Positions 1-6,847 of a DNA stretch of 11,834 bases are shown one piece after another. The stretch is from assembly GCA_014729315.1 (NCBI GenBank), contig WJKD01000574.1:1-11834 (forward strand), written 5' to 3'. The first letter of the stretch is position 1. The number at the start of each line of letters is the position of its first letter. The position numbers and the translations under genes were made by a program. Source of the stretch: Promethearchaeota archaeon (GTDB lineage: Archaea; Asgardarchaeota; Lokiarchaeia; Sigynarchaeales; SOKP01). Under the pieces are notes generated by a model. It had not been told where the DNA came from, made no database searches, and was given only the letters and a program-made list of their open reading frames with translations.

Positions 1-81
1 CTTCTAATCTTAAGCAATAAAATTTTAAATATCATTTCTACAAATTAAATTTAACAAACTAATATAGAACAAAACTAAATT

Positions 82-540
82 ATGGAAGAAGAAAATTCAG
101 TTCCTACTAAAATAGGAATGATCGTCATATTTGGGTTTTTTTTTAACTTACTATGGGAAGTCCTGCATAGCATGCTTTACGATTGGGATAAGGCTCCTCT
201 GGTAAACGACATCTACATATATATTCCAAGAATAGTCTTTTATGCCAGTCTCTACGATGCTTTCTGGATGTTCTTTATGGTTATGATCAACTCGGGGATT
301 AATAGAAGTTTCAAATGGTTATATTCGCCTCAAAAACGGGATTGGGCTCTTTTAATTGCGGGAGGACTCGCGATTGCGATAATCAGCGAAATTTCGGCTA
401 CGATGATCCACGACGAATGGAGCTACAATGAGTATATGCCTCAAGTCTTCGGGATTGGTCTAACACCCTTGGTTCAATTAGCTTTCACCGTAGTTCTAAG
501 CGTGTATTTATCTACCAAACTAAAATGGCAAAAGAGGTAA
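82..540 (+). CDS. Four-helix membrane protein of unknown function
   Basis: This 152-residue protein has four likely membrane helices, at about residues 11-32, 51-69, 88-108 and 122-144, with no signal peptide or soluble domain. Several polar or charged residues lie in or next to the helices: N22, W25, E26 and H29 in a pattern N-LLWE-VLHS-xLY, then E103 and H110, then W113-SYNEYMP-120, and finally GIGLTP (124-129) followed by Q132. This resembles, from memory, a widespread family of uncharacterised bacterial and archaeal membrane proteins with the same NxxWExxHS and YNExMP motifs; no function is known to me. Buried Glu, His and Asn suggest an enzyme or a metal or proton site rather than a plain anchor, but that is inference. 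The ATG at 82 has no Shine-Dalgarno sequence. A strong T7-A-T7 tract follows the stop codon, so it is probably transcribed separately from the thiol protein 109 bp downstream. Confidence 0.85.
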   Translation: MEEENSVPTKIGMIVIFGFFFNLLWEVLHSMLYDWDKAPLVNDIYIYIPRIVFYASLYDAFWMFFMVMINSGINRSFKWLYSPQKRDWALLIAGGLAIAIISEISATMIHDEWSYNEYMPQVFGIGLTPLVQLAFTVVLSVYLSTKLKWQKR

Positions 541-555
541 TTTTTTTATTTTTTT
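541..555 (+). terminator. Poly-T archaeal terminator after the four-helix protein
   Basis: Seven T, one A and seven T begin immediately after the TAA stop codon. U-tracts of this kind, without an obligatory hairpin, are the known intrinsic termination signal of archaeal RNA polymerase. Confidence 0.6.
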
Positions 556-565
556 ATTAAAGTTG

Positions 566-633
566 ATCTATTAGAAACGCTTATATTGAATATTAATTTA
601 GATATAATCTAAATAATTCAATCTAACTAGATT
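566..633 (+). promoter_or_regulatory. Promoter and inverted-repeat operator cluster before the AhpD-like gene
   Basis: A TATA-like element (TTATATT, 581-587) would place the transcription start near 608-612. Overlapping that point is a perfect 8-bp inverted repeat, ATTTAGAT-ATA-ATCTAAAT (596-614), followed by a second, AATCT-AACT-AGATT (620-633). The same TTAGA/TCTAA half-site also occurs at 571-575. The position over the expected start site, just before the ribosome site at 637-642, is what a repressor operator would look like. The repeat is seen directly; the binding role is inferred. Confidence 0.4.
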
Positions 634-649
634 AAAGTGGAGATTTAAC

Positions 650-1012
650 ATGGATGATCAGGACATTAGTAAAATTGAGAAAATTATAAAAGATAGGGAA
701 GAAGCGAATACCTATTTCAATAACATTAATTCCGATGTTTATAAAGCATTTTTAGATATGGAACGCTCAGCGTTTCGAAAAGGAGAATTAGAAAAAAAAA
801 ATAAAGAATTGATCGCGTTGGGCATTTCCATAGTAATTAACTGCGAATCTTGCATGGAATGGCACACAAAAGAAGCTTTAAGATCTGGCGCTTCTGATAA
901 AGATGTTATCGAAGCTATAGAGGTAGCAATCGAGATGGGCGGTGGCCCAGCTACCGTTGCAAGTCGATTTGCTGTCAAAGCGTTAAATTATCATAAGAAA
1001 AGTAAAAAATAA
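650..1012 (+). CDS. AhpD/carboxymuconolactone decarboxylase-family thiol protein
   Basis: This 120-residue, all-helical protein belongs to the AhpD-like/CMD family. It carries the complete active-site pattern E53-x11-C65-xx-C68-xxx-H72, in the sequence NCESCMEWHTKEAL, which in AhpD forms the proton relay and redox-active disulfide. It also has the family's following segment (A76 to G80, then EAIEVAIEMGGGP at 88-100). Family members act as disulfide reductases or peroxidase partners; no peroxiredoxin (AhpC) or lipoamide protein lies nearby, so the partner is unknown. A carboxymuconolactone decarboxylase role is unlikely because the CxxC pair is intact. The ATG at 650 is preceded by GTGGAG at 637-642. 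The inverted repeats just upstream suggest repression, perhaps redox-responsive. It converges on the sugar kinase gene. Confidence 0.9.
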   Translation: MDDQDISKIEKIIKDREEANTYFNNINSDVYKAFLDMERSAFRKGELEKKNKELIALGISIVINCESCMEWHTKEALRSGASDKDVIEAIEVAIEMGGGPATVASRFAVKALNYHKKSKK

Positions 1013-1054
1013 CCTATATTTTAACAAATGTATTAATTGTTATTAGCCAAAATT

Positions 1055-1073
1055 AGAAGAAAAAGAAGAAAAA
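1055..1073 (-). terminator. T-rich terminator for the FGGY kinase gene
   Basis: Read on the minus strand, this stretch is TTTTTCTTCTTTTTCTTCT, beginning about 20 bases past the kinase stop codon. It is a plausible archaeal U-tract terminator in the gap between two convergent genes. Confidence 0.45.
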
Positions 1074-1091
1074 TTTGTATATATAAGCTGA

Positions 1092-2720
1092 TTAATGACT
1101 CTCGTTTAATCGCTTATATTGTTTTTTCATATTTTTATAGATCGTTAAATATTCTTTAAACAATCCATCGTAAGTTTCACGATTCTCGGAGTTCGGAGTA
1201 AATGTTTTCGCAATCTCGGTATGTTTTGCTATATGATCCCAATCAATATATCCCAGTCCCACAGATGCAATATAGGCAGCCCCCCGCGCATTAGCTTGTA
1301 TTGGGTCTTTTACTTGATTGATTTTACGATTTAAAACGTCGGCAAAGATCTGGCACCATACATCGCTACTTCCACCTCCTCCGATGATATTAAGTTCGGG
1401 CATGATGAGATCACCTTTTTTAAATCCAGGTCTCTCCTTTCTAACCCATTTTTCGATGAATTTTTCGACGTACATAAACAGCCATCGAACATTGAATGCA
1501 ACTCCCTCGAATATAGCTCGTAAAATGTGTTCTCTCGTCATTTCAAGCGATAGATTATACAGTCCTCCACGAATCGTATCGCTCTCTATTGGTGTGCGTT
1601 CGCCAATTAACCAAGGCGTAAAGATTAAATTGTTTGCTCCCGCTGGAACTTGATCTACAATTTGATCAAAAATCTTATATACATCCGGTTTTGCCTCTTC
1701 TCTTAATAACTCGTCTTTATGATATAAAATGTTGTCTCTTAGAAAATTCAGGGCGCCTCCGGCGACTTCTTGCTCGTTAAGCAATAAATATCTGCCAGGT
1801 ATTGCTGAGGGAACACTTGCCATCATATGATTAATGTCTACTTTTTGATATGGTACGTGACATTCCAGCCAGTCAGATGTTCCAATATAAATATGTCCTT
1901 CATAATCTCCTACAGCACCTGAACCAATCGGAGCAGACATAACATCTTGAGCACCTAAAACTACTTTAGTAGATTTTTCCAATCCTAATTGATCGGCTAC
2001 ATTTGGTGTTAAGGTTCCTAAGACATCAGTCGACAATTTAAGATCGGGTAATTTATTGGGATCCAGTTTTAATTTCTTAATCAGCTTCTGTGAATAAACA
2101 ACATTGTTGGGATCTCGATTATCTGTAACCCAGTGAAGTTGAATTGAAGCTATAGAAGCTGCAAATTTGCCTGTAAGTTTTAAATTTATAAAATCTTGAG
2201 GTTCCAAGTATTTATAGGTTTTTTTAACAATTTCGGGTCGTTCGTTCTTTAACCACAGTATGTGTCCTATTGGACCCTTTCCTGATAAAGCAGGTGCTCC
2301 GCCCGTAAGTTTTAACCATTTTAATATTTTGAATACGGAATAACCCGATACATTTATTAATCCCTTAAATGCTTTTTTAACATGTTTAGCGCCTCGAGTG
2401 TCCATCCATATTATAGCGTTATGCAAATGATTGCCATCTTTATCAACAGGCACAGTACCACTCCACTGACTGGAGTTCGAAACAGCTACGATATCCTCAA
2501 CGGGGACGCATCCACTGTCAATTACCTTAGTCGATGCTTTTATAATAGCGTTCCACCATTTGTCAGGATCTTGCTCCACGCCTCCTCCTTTTATCGCATG
2601 TATGGCAACGGGCTCAAACGCCCATTCTAGAATATCACCATGTGTCGAAGCTATAGCGCATTTAGGCCCCCCAGTACCGTGGTCGATACATAAAATGTAT
2701 TTCTTTTCTGAAACGGTCAA
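1092..2720 (-). CDS. FGGY-family carbohydrate kinase, xylulokinase-like
   Basis: This 542-residue protein transfers the ATP gamma-phosphate to a sugar or polyol, in the cytoplasm. The N-terminal actin-like domain opens with the phosphate-1 motif IDHGTGGPK (12-20). D259 in GAQDVMSAP is the likely catalytic base; phosphate-2 is YIGTSD (278-283); the FGGY signature lies at about 385-405 (RGGLYNLSLEM then LRAIFEG); the adenosine motif is IIGGGGSSDVW (445-455). The Q-M/Q-H substrate segment of xylulokinases is replaced by NSSQWSGT (82-89), so the substrate is uncertain: xylulose, another ketose or a polyol. It is slightly longer than the usual 480-520 residues. The start is TTG at 2720: an in-frame stop lies 15 bases upstream, a GAGGAAA ribosome site is well placed, and any later ATG would remove the phosphate-1 motif. 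It is divergent from the aminotransferase gene, with which it may be co-regulated. Confidence 0.93.
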   Translation of the reverse strand: MTVSEKKYILCIDHGTGGPKCAIASTHGDILEWAFEPVAIHAIKGGGVEQDPDKWWNAIIKASTKVIDSGCVPVEDIVAVSNSSQWSGTVPVDKDGNHLHNAIIWMDTRGAKHVKKAFKGLINVSGYSVFKILKWLKLTGGAPALSGKGPIGHILWLKNERPEIVKKTYKYLEPQDFINLKLTGKFAASIASIQLHWVTDNRDPNNVVYSQKLIKKLKLDPNKLPDLKLSTDVLGTLTPNVADQLGLEKSTKVVLGAQDVMSAPIGSGAVGDYEGHIYIGTSDWLECHVPYQKVDINHMMASVPSAIPGRYLLLNEQEVAGGALNFLRDNILYHKDELLREEAKPDVYKIFDQIVDQVPAGANNLIFTPWLIGERTPIESDTIRGGLYNLSLEMTREHILRAIFEGVAFNVRWLFMYVEKFIEKWVRKERPGFKKGDLIMPELNIIGGGGSSDVWCQIFADVLNRKINQVKDPIQANARGAAYIASVGLGYIDWDHIAKHTEIAKTFTPNSENRETYDGLFKEYLTIYKNMKKQYKRLNESH

Positions 2721-2726
2721 GCTTAG

Positions 2727-2733
2727 TTTCCTC
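2727..2733 (-). promoter_or_regulatory. Ribosome binding site supporting the TTG start of the kinase
   Basis: On the minus strand GAGGAAA sits six bases before the TTG codon at 2720. It is one of the better Shine-Dalgarno matches in the window and makes the non-ATG start credible. Confidence 0.6.
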
Positions 2734-2794
2734 TATTTTATAATTGATATTTTTTTTTATAATATTCTTTAATAATAATTATTGTGTTCTCTTC

Positions 2795-2804
2795 AATTAT
2801 AAAA
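2795..2804 (-). promoter_or_regulatory. TATA-like element for the FGGY kinase
   Basis: On the minus strand this reads TTTTATAATT. A start about 25 bases downstream would give a leader of roughly 50 bases, which includes the ribosome site. It is supported only by resemblance and spacing in very AT-rich DNA. Confidence 0.3.
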
Positions 2805-2830
2805 CGAATGGCTTTTGATAGAAATATCCT

Positions 2831-2891
2831 CGAATTTCGGATTATCCTTTAAAGTGTATTTTTTTCGATATAATATTATATATTCGAATAT
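2831..2891. promoter_or_regulatory. TTCGA/TTCGAA element cluster in the divergent kinase/aminotransferase region
   Basis: The 288-bp region between the divergent genes holds three related CG-containing elements in otherwise almost pure A+T: CGAATTTCG at 2831-2839, TTCGATA at 2864-2870 and the perfect 12-bp palindrome ATATTCGAATAT at 2880-2891. They lie between the likely promoters of the two genes, where a shared regulator could act. The palindrome is seen directly; an operator role is inferred. I see no small gene or RNA in this region. Confidence 0.35.
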
Positions 2892-3008
2892 TTCACGGGG
2901 ATTGATATAACCAAAATTTATTTTTAGTTATAGTGTTTATGCAAATTAATCATTATCAAAACATAAAAAAAAGAAATTAAGAAAGAATCACAATATAGTT
3001 GATGTAAA

Positions 3009-4415
3009 ATGACATTGAGTTATGAAGAAAAAGTAGCGAAAATTGAAAACATAGTTTCAAGTCCGATGAGGAGATTTAAGCCCGATGAATTAAAGGGCAT
3101 TGTCGAAAGATATGAAAGGAATCATCCAAAATCGAAAGAAGCCTTTGAGAGGGCAAGAAAGACAATCCCAGGGGGTGTTGAACATAATCTTGCGTTTAAT
3201 TACCCTTTCCCTTTAGCTAGTAAACGAGTATACGATGTATGGATGGAGACAGTTGACAATGTGAAGCTTCTTGACTTTCTCATGTGTGGCGGACCCATTA
3301 TTTTAGGACATAATTATAAACCTCTAACAGATAAGGTTGTGGAAGTTATTAAAGAATTAGGTTCATGTCATGGTATTACGAACGAATATGAATATAGAGC
3401 AGCGGAACAATTGCAAAAATATTTTCCTTCTTGCGAGCGCGTTCGATGGCTACAAAGTGGTACAGAAGCCGATATGTTAGCTATTAGGGTTGCGAGGGTA
3501 TTTACGGGAAACAAGCACGTTATTAAAATTGGAGGTCATTATCATGGATGGTCAGATCAACTTGTCTACGATCTTCACATTCCAGGTACAAAGAGGATGG
3601 AATCTCACGGAATCCCCAAAAATATCTATAAATACATTGACTCCGTTCCCCCAAACGACATTGAAGCTCTTCGTAAAAAGTTTAAAGAAAAGCGAAGAGT
3701 TGCAGCTGTTATACTTGAACCGATGGGAGCAGAATCGGGGGCAATCCCTGTAAGACCAGGATTCAACAAAGAAGTCGCTGAACTTTGTCATGAAAACGGT
3801 ACGTTGATGATCTCTGACGAGGTTGTCACCGCATTTAGGTTAGATATGGGTGGAGCTCAGCGATATTTTGGATACGAACCTGATATTTCCGTATTCGGAA
3901 AGATTGTTGGACACGGCTATCCCTCTGCTGCAGCAATTGGTGGGAGAGCAGATGTACTATCTACAGTTGCAGCTGGCGTTGGTGGAGGCTCAAAGCGAGC
4001 GTATTGCGGTGGTACATTAGCTGCGAATCCTCTTACATGTGCGGCAGCCTATTGGGCTATGAAGTTTGTTGAGGAAACAAACGCTAGCGAAAAGGCTGGA
4101 AAAGTAGCAACGAAGCTTTCTGAAGGACTCAACGAGATTTTTGAAAAATACAATCTACCATGGTTCTCCTATAACTACAACGCAACAGTCCATTTCCATT
4201 CAAGTTGCGTTTTTGGTATAGATATTACCGATCCAACTCAAGCTCCCCAAATAAAGGAGCGTAAGGAGTTCATGGAGCACATGGGCGCGGCGCTTGTCGA
4301 TCAAGAAATTATTTCTGTGGCGGGAAGTAGGTTTTACACGTGTATGCAACATAACGACGATCATATCAACTCACTTCTGCAAAAAATCGATAGTATCTGC
4401 CAGAAAATCGAATAA
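3009..4415 (+). CDS. Class III PLP aminotransferase, GSA-aminomutase-like
   Basis: This 468-residue protein is a fold-type I, PLP-dependent enzyme. The features are: a substrate-side N-terminal segment (RYERNHPKSKEAF...IPGGV, 34-57); phosphate-binding SGTEA (150-154) followed by DMLAIRVAR; HYHG (177-180); the ring-nitrogen aspartate D270 in ISDEVV; the Schiff-base lysine K298 in FGKIVGHGYP; and GGT (334-336) before LAANPL. These match glutamate-1-semialdehyde 2,1-aminomutases and related amino-group transferases such as beta-amino-acid aminotransferases, which also have the 'YxxxxPxS...PGG' start. The C-terminal Glu of true aminomutases (in 'FEAxFxS') appears to be missing: the aligned segment is VAGSRFYT (437-444). 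A HemL role is therefore doubtful. It is longer than the usual 430 residues because of about 40 extra N-terminal residues. The ATG at 3009 has no clear Shine-Dalgarno; a minimal ATG-TAA lies seven bases before it. It is divergent from the sugar kinase gene. Confidence 0.92.
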   Translation: MTLSYEEKVAKIENIVSSPMRRFKPDELKGIVERYERNHPKSKEAFERARKTIPGGVEHNLAFNYPFPLASKRVYDVWMETVDNVKLLDFLMCGGPIILGHNYKPLTDKVVEVIKELGSCHGITNEYEYRAAEQLQKYFPSCERVRWLQSGTEADMLAIRVARVFTGNKHVIKIGGHYHGWSDQLVYDLHIPGTKRMESHGIPKNIYKYIDSVPPNDIEALRKKFKEKRRVAAVILEPMGAESGAIPVRPGFNKEVAELCHENGTLMISDEVVTAFRLDMGGAQRYFGYEPDISVFGKIVGHGYPSAAAIGGRADVLSTVAAGVGGGSKRAYCGGTLAANPLTCAAAYWAMKFVEETNASEKAGKVATKLSEGLNEIFEKYNLPWFSYNYNATVHFHSSCVFGIDITDPTQAPQIKERKEFMEHMGAALVDQEIISVAGSRFYTCMQHNDDHINSLLQKIDSICQKIE

Positions 4416-4457
4416 TCTTTTTCTATTTTATTCTTTTCATTATTTTCTCTTTTTAAT
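4416..4457 (+). terminator. T-rich terminator after the aminotransferase
   Basis: Several T-runs of four to five (TCTTTTTC, ATTTTATTCTTTTC, TCTTTTTAA) start directly after the TAA stop codon. This is consistent with archaeal U-tract termination and suggests that the next gene has its own promoter. Confidence 0.5.
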
Positions 4458-4579
4458 TATATGTTCATATTAGCTTTTACATAGCAAATTCCATATATTT
4501 TCGCTTCACTTTAAATATTTTCTGCAAAAATGATTTAAGATCTTTATTTATTCTAAAAACGTAAATACAAAGTGATAGT

Positions 4580-4999
4580 ATGGAAAATCAGATAAAGTTG
4601 AATATAAGCGCAGAGGATAAAATTGAAATTATATTAATTCTCGATCCAAATACTGCGAGGAGTTTAGCGTTTAACCTTATTCAGAGTGCGAGATATAAGC
4701 TCGTTGAAAAAGCGGAATATCACAAATTTATCATTCGAGAGATTGACGCAAATGATTTGTTGTCAGTTCTCGTAAAATTATCCACCTTAAAAATTCTCGT
4801 TATTGAAAAAAACGAAGTGATTAGAAAAATTCTTATCGGGTTTAAGAACATCTTTCAAAAAACTTACCCTTCTTTATTGTTCCAAATTATCGAATATCCA
4901 AAATTTTTCACGATTAGATTACCTCACAATTCTGACTTATTTCTTGCAATGATTCCAACCCTAATTCAAGAATATTATTCCCATAGAAAGAATATTTAG
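4580..4999 (+). CDS. Hypothetical soluble protein, 139 residues
   Basis: I do not recognise this protein. It is rich in Ile, Leu, Lys and Glu, contains no cysteine, has no membrane helix and shows no known motif. The residue pattern suggests alternating strands and helices: KIEIILIL (14-21), a helix with TARSLAFNLIQSAR, FIIREID, a helix with DLLSVLVKL, KILVIEK, and a strand-like LFQIIEYPKFFTIRLP (about 105-120) before a C-terminal helix. That could be a small alpha/beta sensing or adaptor domain. A partial Shine-Dalgarno, GTGAT (4572-4576), sits three bases before the ATG, and a possible TATA-like TTTAAATA lies about 65 bases upstream. Regular codon structure and a clean intergenic gap on both sides support a real gene. 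Confidence 0.7.
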   Translation: MENQIKLNISAEDKIEIILILDPNTARSLAFNLIQSARYKLVEKAEYHKFIIREIDANDLLSVLVKLSTLKILVIEKNEVIRKILIGFKNIFQKTYPSLLFQIIEYPKFFTIRLPHNSDLFLAMIPTLIQEYYSHRKNI

Positions 5000-5130
5000 C
5001 AACCATCTCTCTTAAAACGAGAAAAAAGTTTGTAATAATGAAACAAAAATCAAAAAATTCTGATAAAATTTTATGCTAAACTTATTTTCATAAATAAAGA
5101 AGATAGCAAAAAGATCAGAAGATCACAAGC

Positions 5131-5138
5131 TATAAATA
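5131..5138 (+). promoter_or_regulatory. TATA-like element before the seven-helix protein at 5212
   Basis: TATAAATA lies 73 bases before the ATG, giving a predicted leader of about 50 bases. The 212-bp gap from 5000 holds no gene that I can find. Resemblance and spacing are the only support. Confidence 0.3.
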
Positions 5139-5211
5139 GTTTTAATATAAGTGTTATACATTAAATTTAATTTACTAATTTTTGAAAAGTAAAAAATTGG
5201 CTTGAATCTAA

Positions 5212-5931
5212 ATGGCTTTAACCATACTGGATATAACTAACGGAATTTTTAGTATTATATTTGTCGTTATCTCAATTATAATTGGATTGACAATTATGGC
5301 GAAGTATTTTGCTTATAAACAAAGAACATATCTATTAATTGGTCTAACCTGGATAGGTATGGCTTCAACTTGGACTCCAAGTTCAATATCTCTGGTTGTT
5401 TTTTTAACGCTAGGGATGATACCTCCCATACAATTATTGTTATTTATAGCTATATTCTTTTTACCCTTCGCACAAGCGTTTTGGATAACTGTTTTTTGCG
5501 TGTTCAAAGGTATCAAATCGAGAAAAATCGTAATTGGGTTATTTGTAATTGAGGGAATTATTTTTGAAGCGTTCTTTTTATTGTTACTTTTCACTAATCC
5601 ATCGGCAATTGCAACCTTTTCGGCAACCTTTGACATGGACTATGCGTTATGGATAAATATTTTCTTGTTTTCACTGCTAATCATGTTTCTTGCAACGGGC
5701 ACTTCGTTAGCGTGGGAATCAGTAAAATCGGACGATCCTGAAGTAAAATTGAAAGGGAAATTCTTGTTTATTGCGTTCTATTCGTTTATAGTTGGTGCGG
5801 TCCTCGACATTTTTAGTGCCTCTTCAATCTTTATCTTGACCGTAGCGAGACTTGTTTTAATCTCTAGCGCTTTTGCGTTTTATGTGGGCTTCATATTACC
5901 TGATTGGATGAAGAAATTGTTTCTTTCGTAA
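5212..5931 (+). CDS. Free-standing seven-helix membrane protein
   Basis: This 239-residue protein has seven likely membrane helices, at about 12-34, 40-64, 73-98, 105-128, 145-167, 183-201 and 204-228, with short loops and almost no tail. That layout matches the seven-helix module found at the N terminus of some histidine kinases and other sensors, but no kinase, GAF, PAS or output domain follows. Distinctive features are TYLLIGLTWIGMASTWTPSS (39-58), F86-AQAFW-91 in helix 3, and the cytoplasmic loop SDDPEVKLKGKF (173-184) before helix 6. I recall similar proteins as multi-copy families in Lokiarchaea; their function is not established. It is not obviously in the same subfamily as the two proteins at 8180-9859, since their APLT and TDWKP motifs are missing. 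The ATG start has no Shine-Dalgarno sequence, which may indicate a weak or unusual initiation signal. Confidence 0.85.
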   Translation: MALTILDITNGIFSIIFVVISIIIGLTIMAKYFAYKQRTYLLIGLTWIGMASTWTPSSISLVVFLTLGMIPPIQLLLFIAIFFLPFAQAFWITVFCVFKGIKSRKIVIGLFVIEGIIFEAFFLLLLFTNPSAIATFSATFDMDYALWINIFLFSLLIMFLATGTSLAWESVKSDDPEVKLKGKFLFIAFYSFIVGAVLDIFSASSIFILTVARLVLISSAFAFYVGFILPDWMKKLFLS

Positions 5932-5941
5932 ATAATTGTCA

Positions 5942-5955
5942 ATTTTTTCTTTTTT
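5942..5955 (+). terminator. T6-C-T6 terminator after the seven-helix protein
   Basis: Two runs of about six T, separated by one C, lie some ten bases past the TAA stop codon. They fit an archaeal U-tract terminator and separate this gene from the PIG-L/Sir2 unit. Confidence 0.5.
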
Positions 5956-6038
5956 AAATTTAAGATATTTTTGATTTAAAGTGATGTTTAGTAAATCTAT
6001 ATCGAGAATACGAAGAAAAGATTCATATGTATATCCCG

Positions 6039-6089
6039 TTATAATATAAATACAAGGATAATTTTACAAAAATATTGATATGACGTCAT
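6039..6089 (+). promoter_or_regulatory. TATA-like element and ATGACGTCAT palindrome before the PIG-L/Sir2 unit
   Basis: TTATAATATAAATA (6039-6052) is a good TATA-like stretch, putting transcription start near 6075. Immediately after that is the perfect 10-bp palindrome ATGACGTCAT (6080-6089), within an otherwise A+T leader of about 60 bases. A palindrome at the start site could be a repressor site; this is inferred from position alone. Confidence 0.35.
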
Positions 6090-6135
6090 TAAATTAAGTT
6101 TCATTAATTTCAAAATTCACGAGATGTAAATTAGA

Positions 6136-6804
6136 TTGAAAATTGTTATATTTGAACCTCATCCAGACGATTTACTAATGGGTCCTGGGCACGTAATTTT
6201 TGATTGGTTAGAAGAAAATCACGAAATTCACATAATTACTATTACTGATGGTAGAGCTTGTTTTAGAAAAAATCCTCTTTTATCCAAGGAGATTTCAGAA
6301 GAAGAAGTCGCTGAGATGAGATTAGATGAAGCAAGGAAAGCAATAGAATTTTTGGGGATTTCTTTAGATAACCTATATTTATTAGAATTTCCTGATTCTA
6401 AAGCCCAAAAATATGTGGACGATGGAATTCAAAAGGTTAAACCAATTATACTAGATGCGGATCGTTTAGTTTTTCCTAGCGACAATAATCTTCACGAAGA
6501 TCATCAGGCAACTCACAATATCGCTATAGGTGCGGCAAGGGAGTTAGAACTTAAAAGCTGCCAGTATTGGATTTATTTAGTGCCTCAATATGGTAGATTT
6601 AATAAAGATTCAGAATTGAAACAGATAACTGTAGAACTGTCTGAAGAAAGAAGGAAAAAAATGCAAGAATGGCTACAAATTTATCAATCTCAAAAATTAG
6701 ATCGAGGGGTTTGGAAGCTTTATACGCGATATCTTAAGTATACAAAAAAAATGATCTACGGGATTTTTGACTACGAGGATATGGGAAAATACTATAATTT
6801 TTAA
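6136..6804 (+). CDS. PIG-L/LmbE-family zinc N-deacetylase
   Basis: This 222-residue cytoplasmic protein is predicted to remove an acetyl group from an N-acetylglucosamine-type amino sugar. It has the family's metal site: P8-H9-P10-D11-D12 at the end of the first strand (H9 and D12 zinc ligands, D11 general base by comparison with MshB) and H120-E-D-H123 (H123 the third ligand, H120 catalytic). TDG (37-39) and the helix RLDEARKAIEFLGI (62-75) also match. It has no membrane helix, unlike eukaryotic PIG-L. Relatives act on GlcNAc-phosphatidylinositol, mycothiol or bacillithiol precursors, or chitobiose; the substrate here cannot be told. The start is TTG at 6136: an in-frame stop lies just upstream and the next ATG (residue 15) would delete the PHPDD motif. 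A weak GAGATG lies nine bases before it. The Sir2 gene follows after 43 bp, probably co-transcribed. Confidence 0.92.
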   Translation: MKIVIFEPHPDDLLMGPGHVIFDWLEENHEIHIITITDGRACFRKNPLLSKEISEEEVAEMRLDEARKAIEFLGISLDNLYLLEFPDSKAQKYVDDGIQKVKPIILDADRLVFPSDNNLHEDHQATHNIAIGAARELELKSCQYWIYLVPQYGRFNKDSELKQITVELSEERRKKMQEWLQIYQSQKLDRGVWKLYTRYLKYTKKMIYGIFDYEDMGKYYNF

Positions 6805-6847
6805 CGATTAAGGTTTTATTGAAATTAGTATTTAGTAAATTGAATGT

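Noticed and set aside
1..81. Promoter or partial gene at the left edge
   Set aside because: The sequence is uniformly A+T with no open frame of note and no clearly placed TATA element or Shine-Dalgarno site.
3009..4415. Calling the aminotransferase hemL
   Set aside because: The signature glutamate of aminomutases seems absent and no other heme or tetrapyrrole gene lies in the window, so a family-level call is safer.
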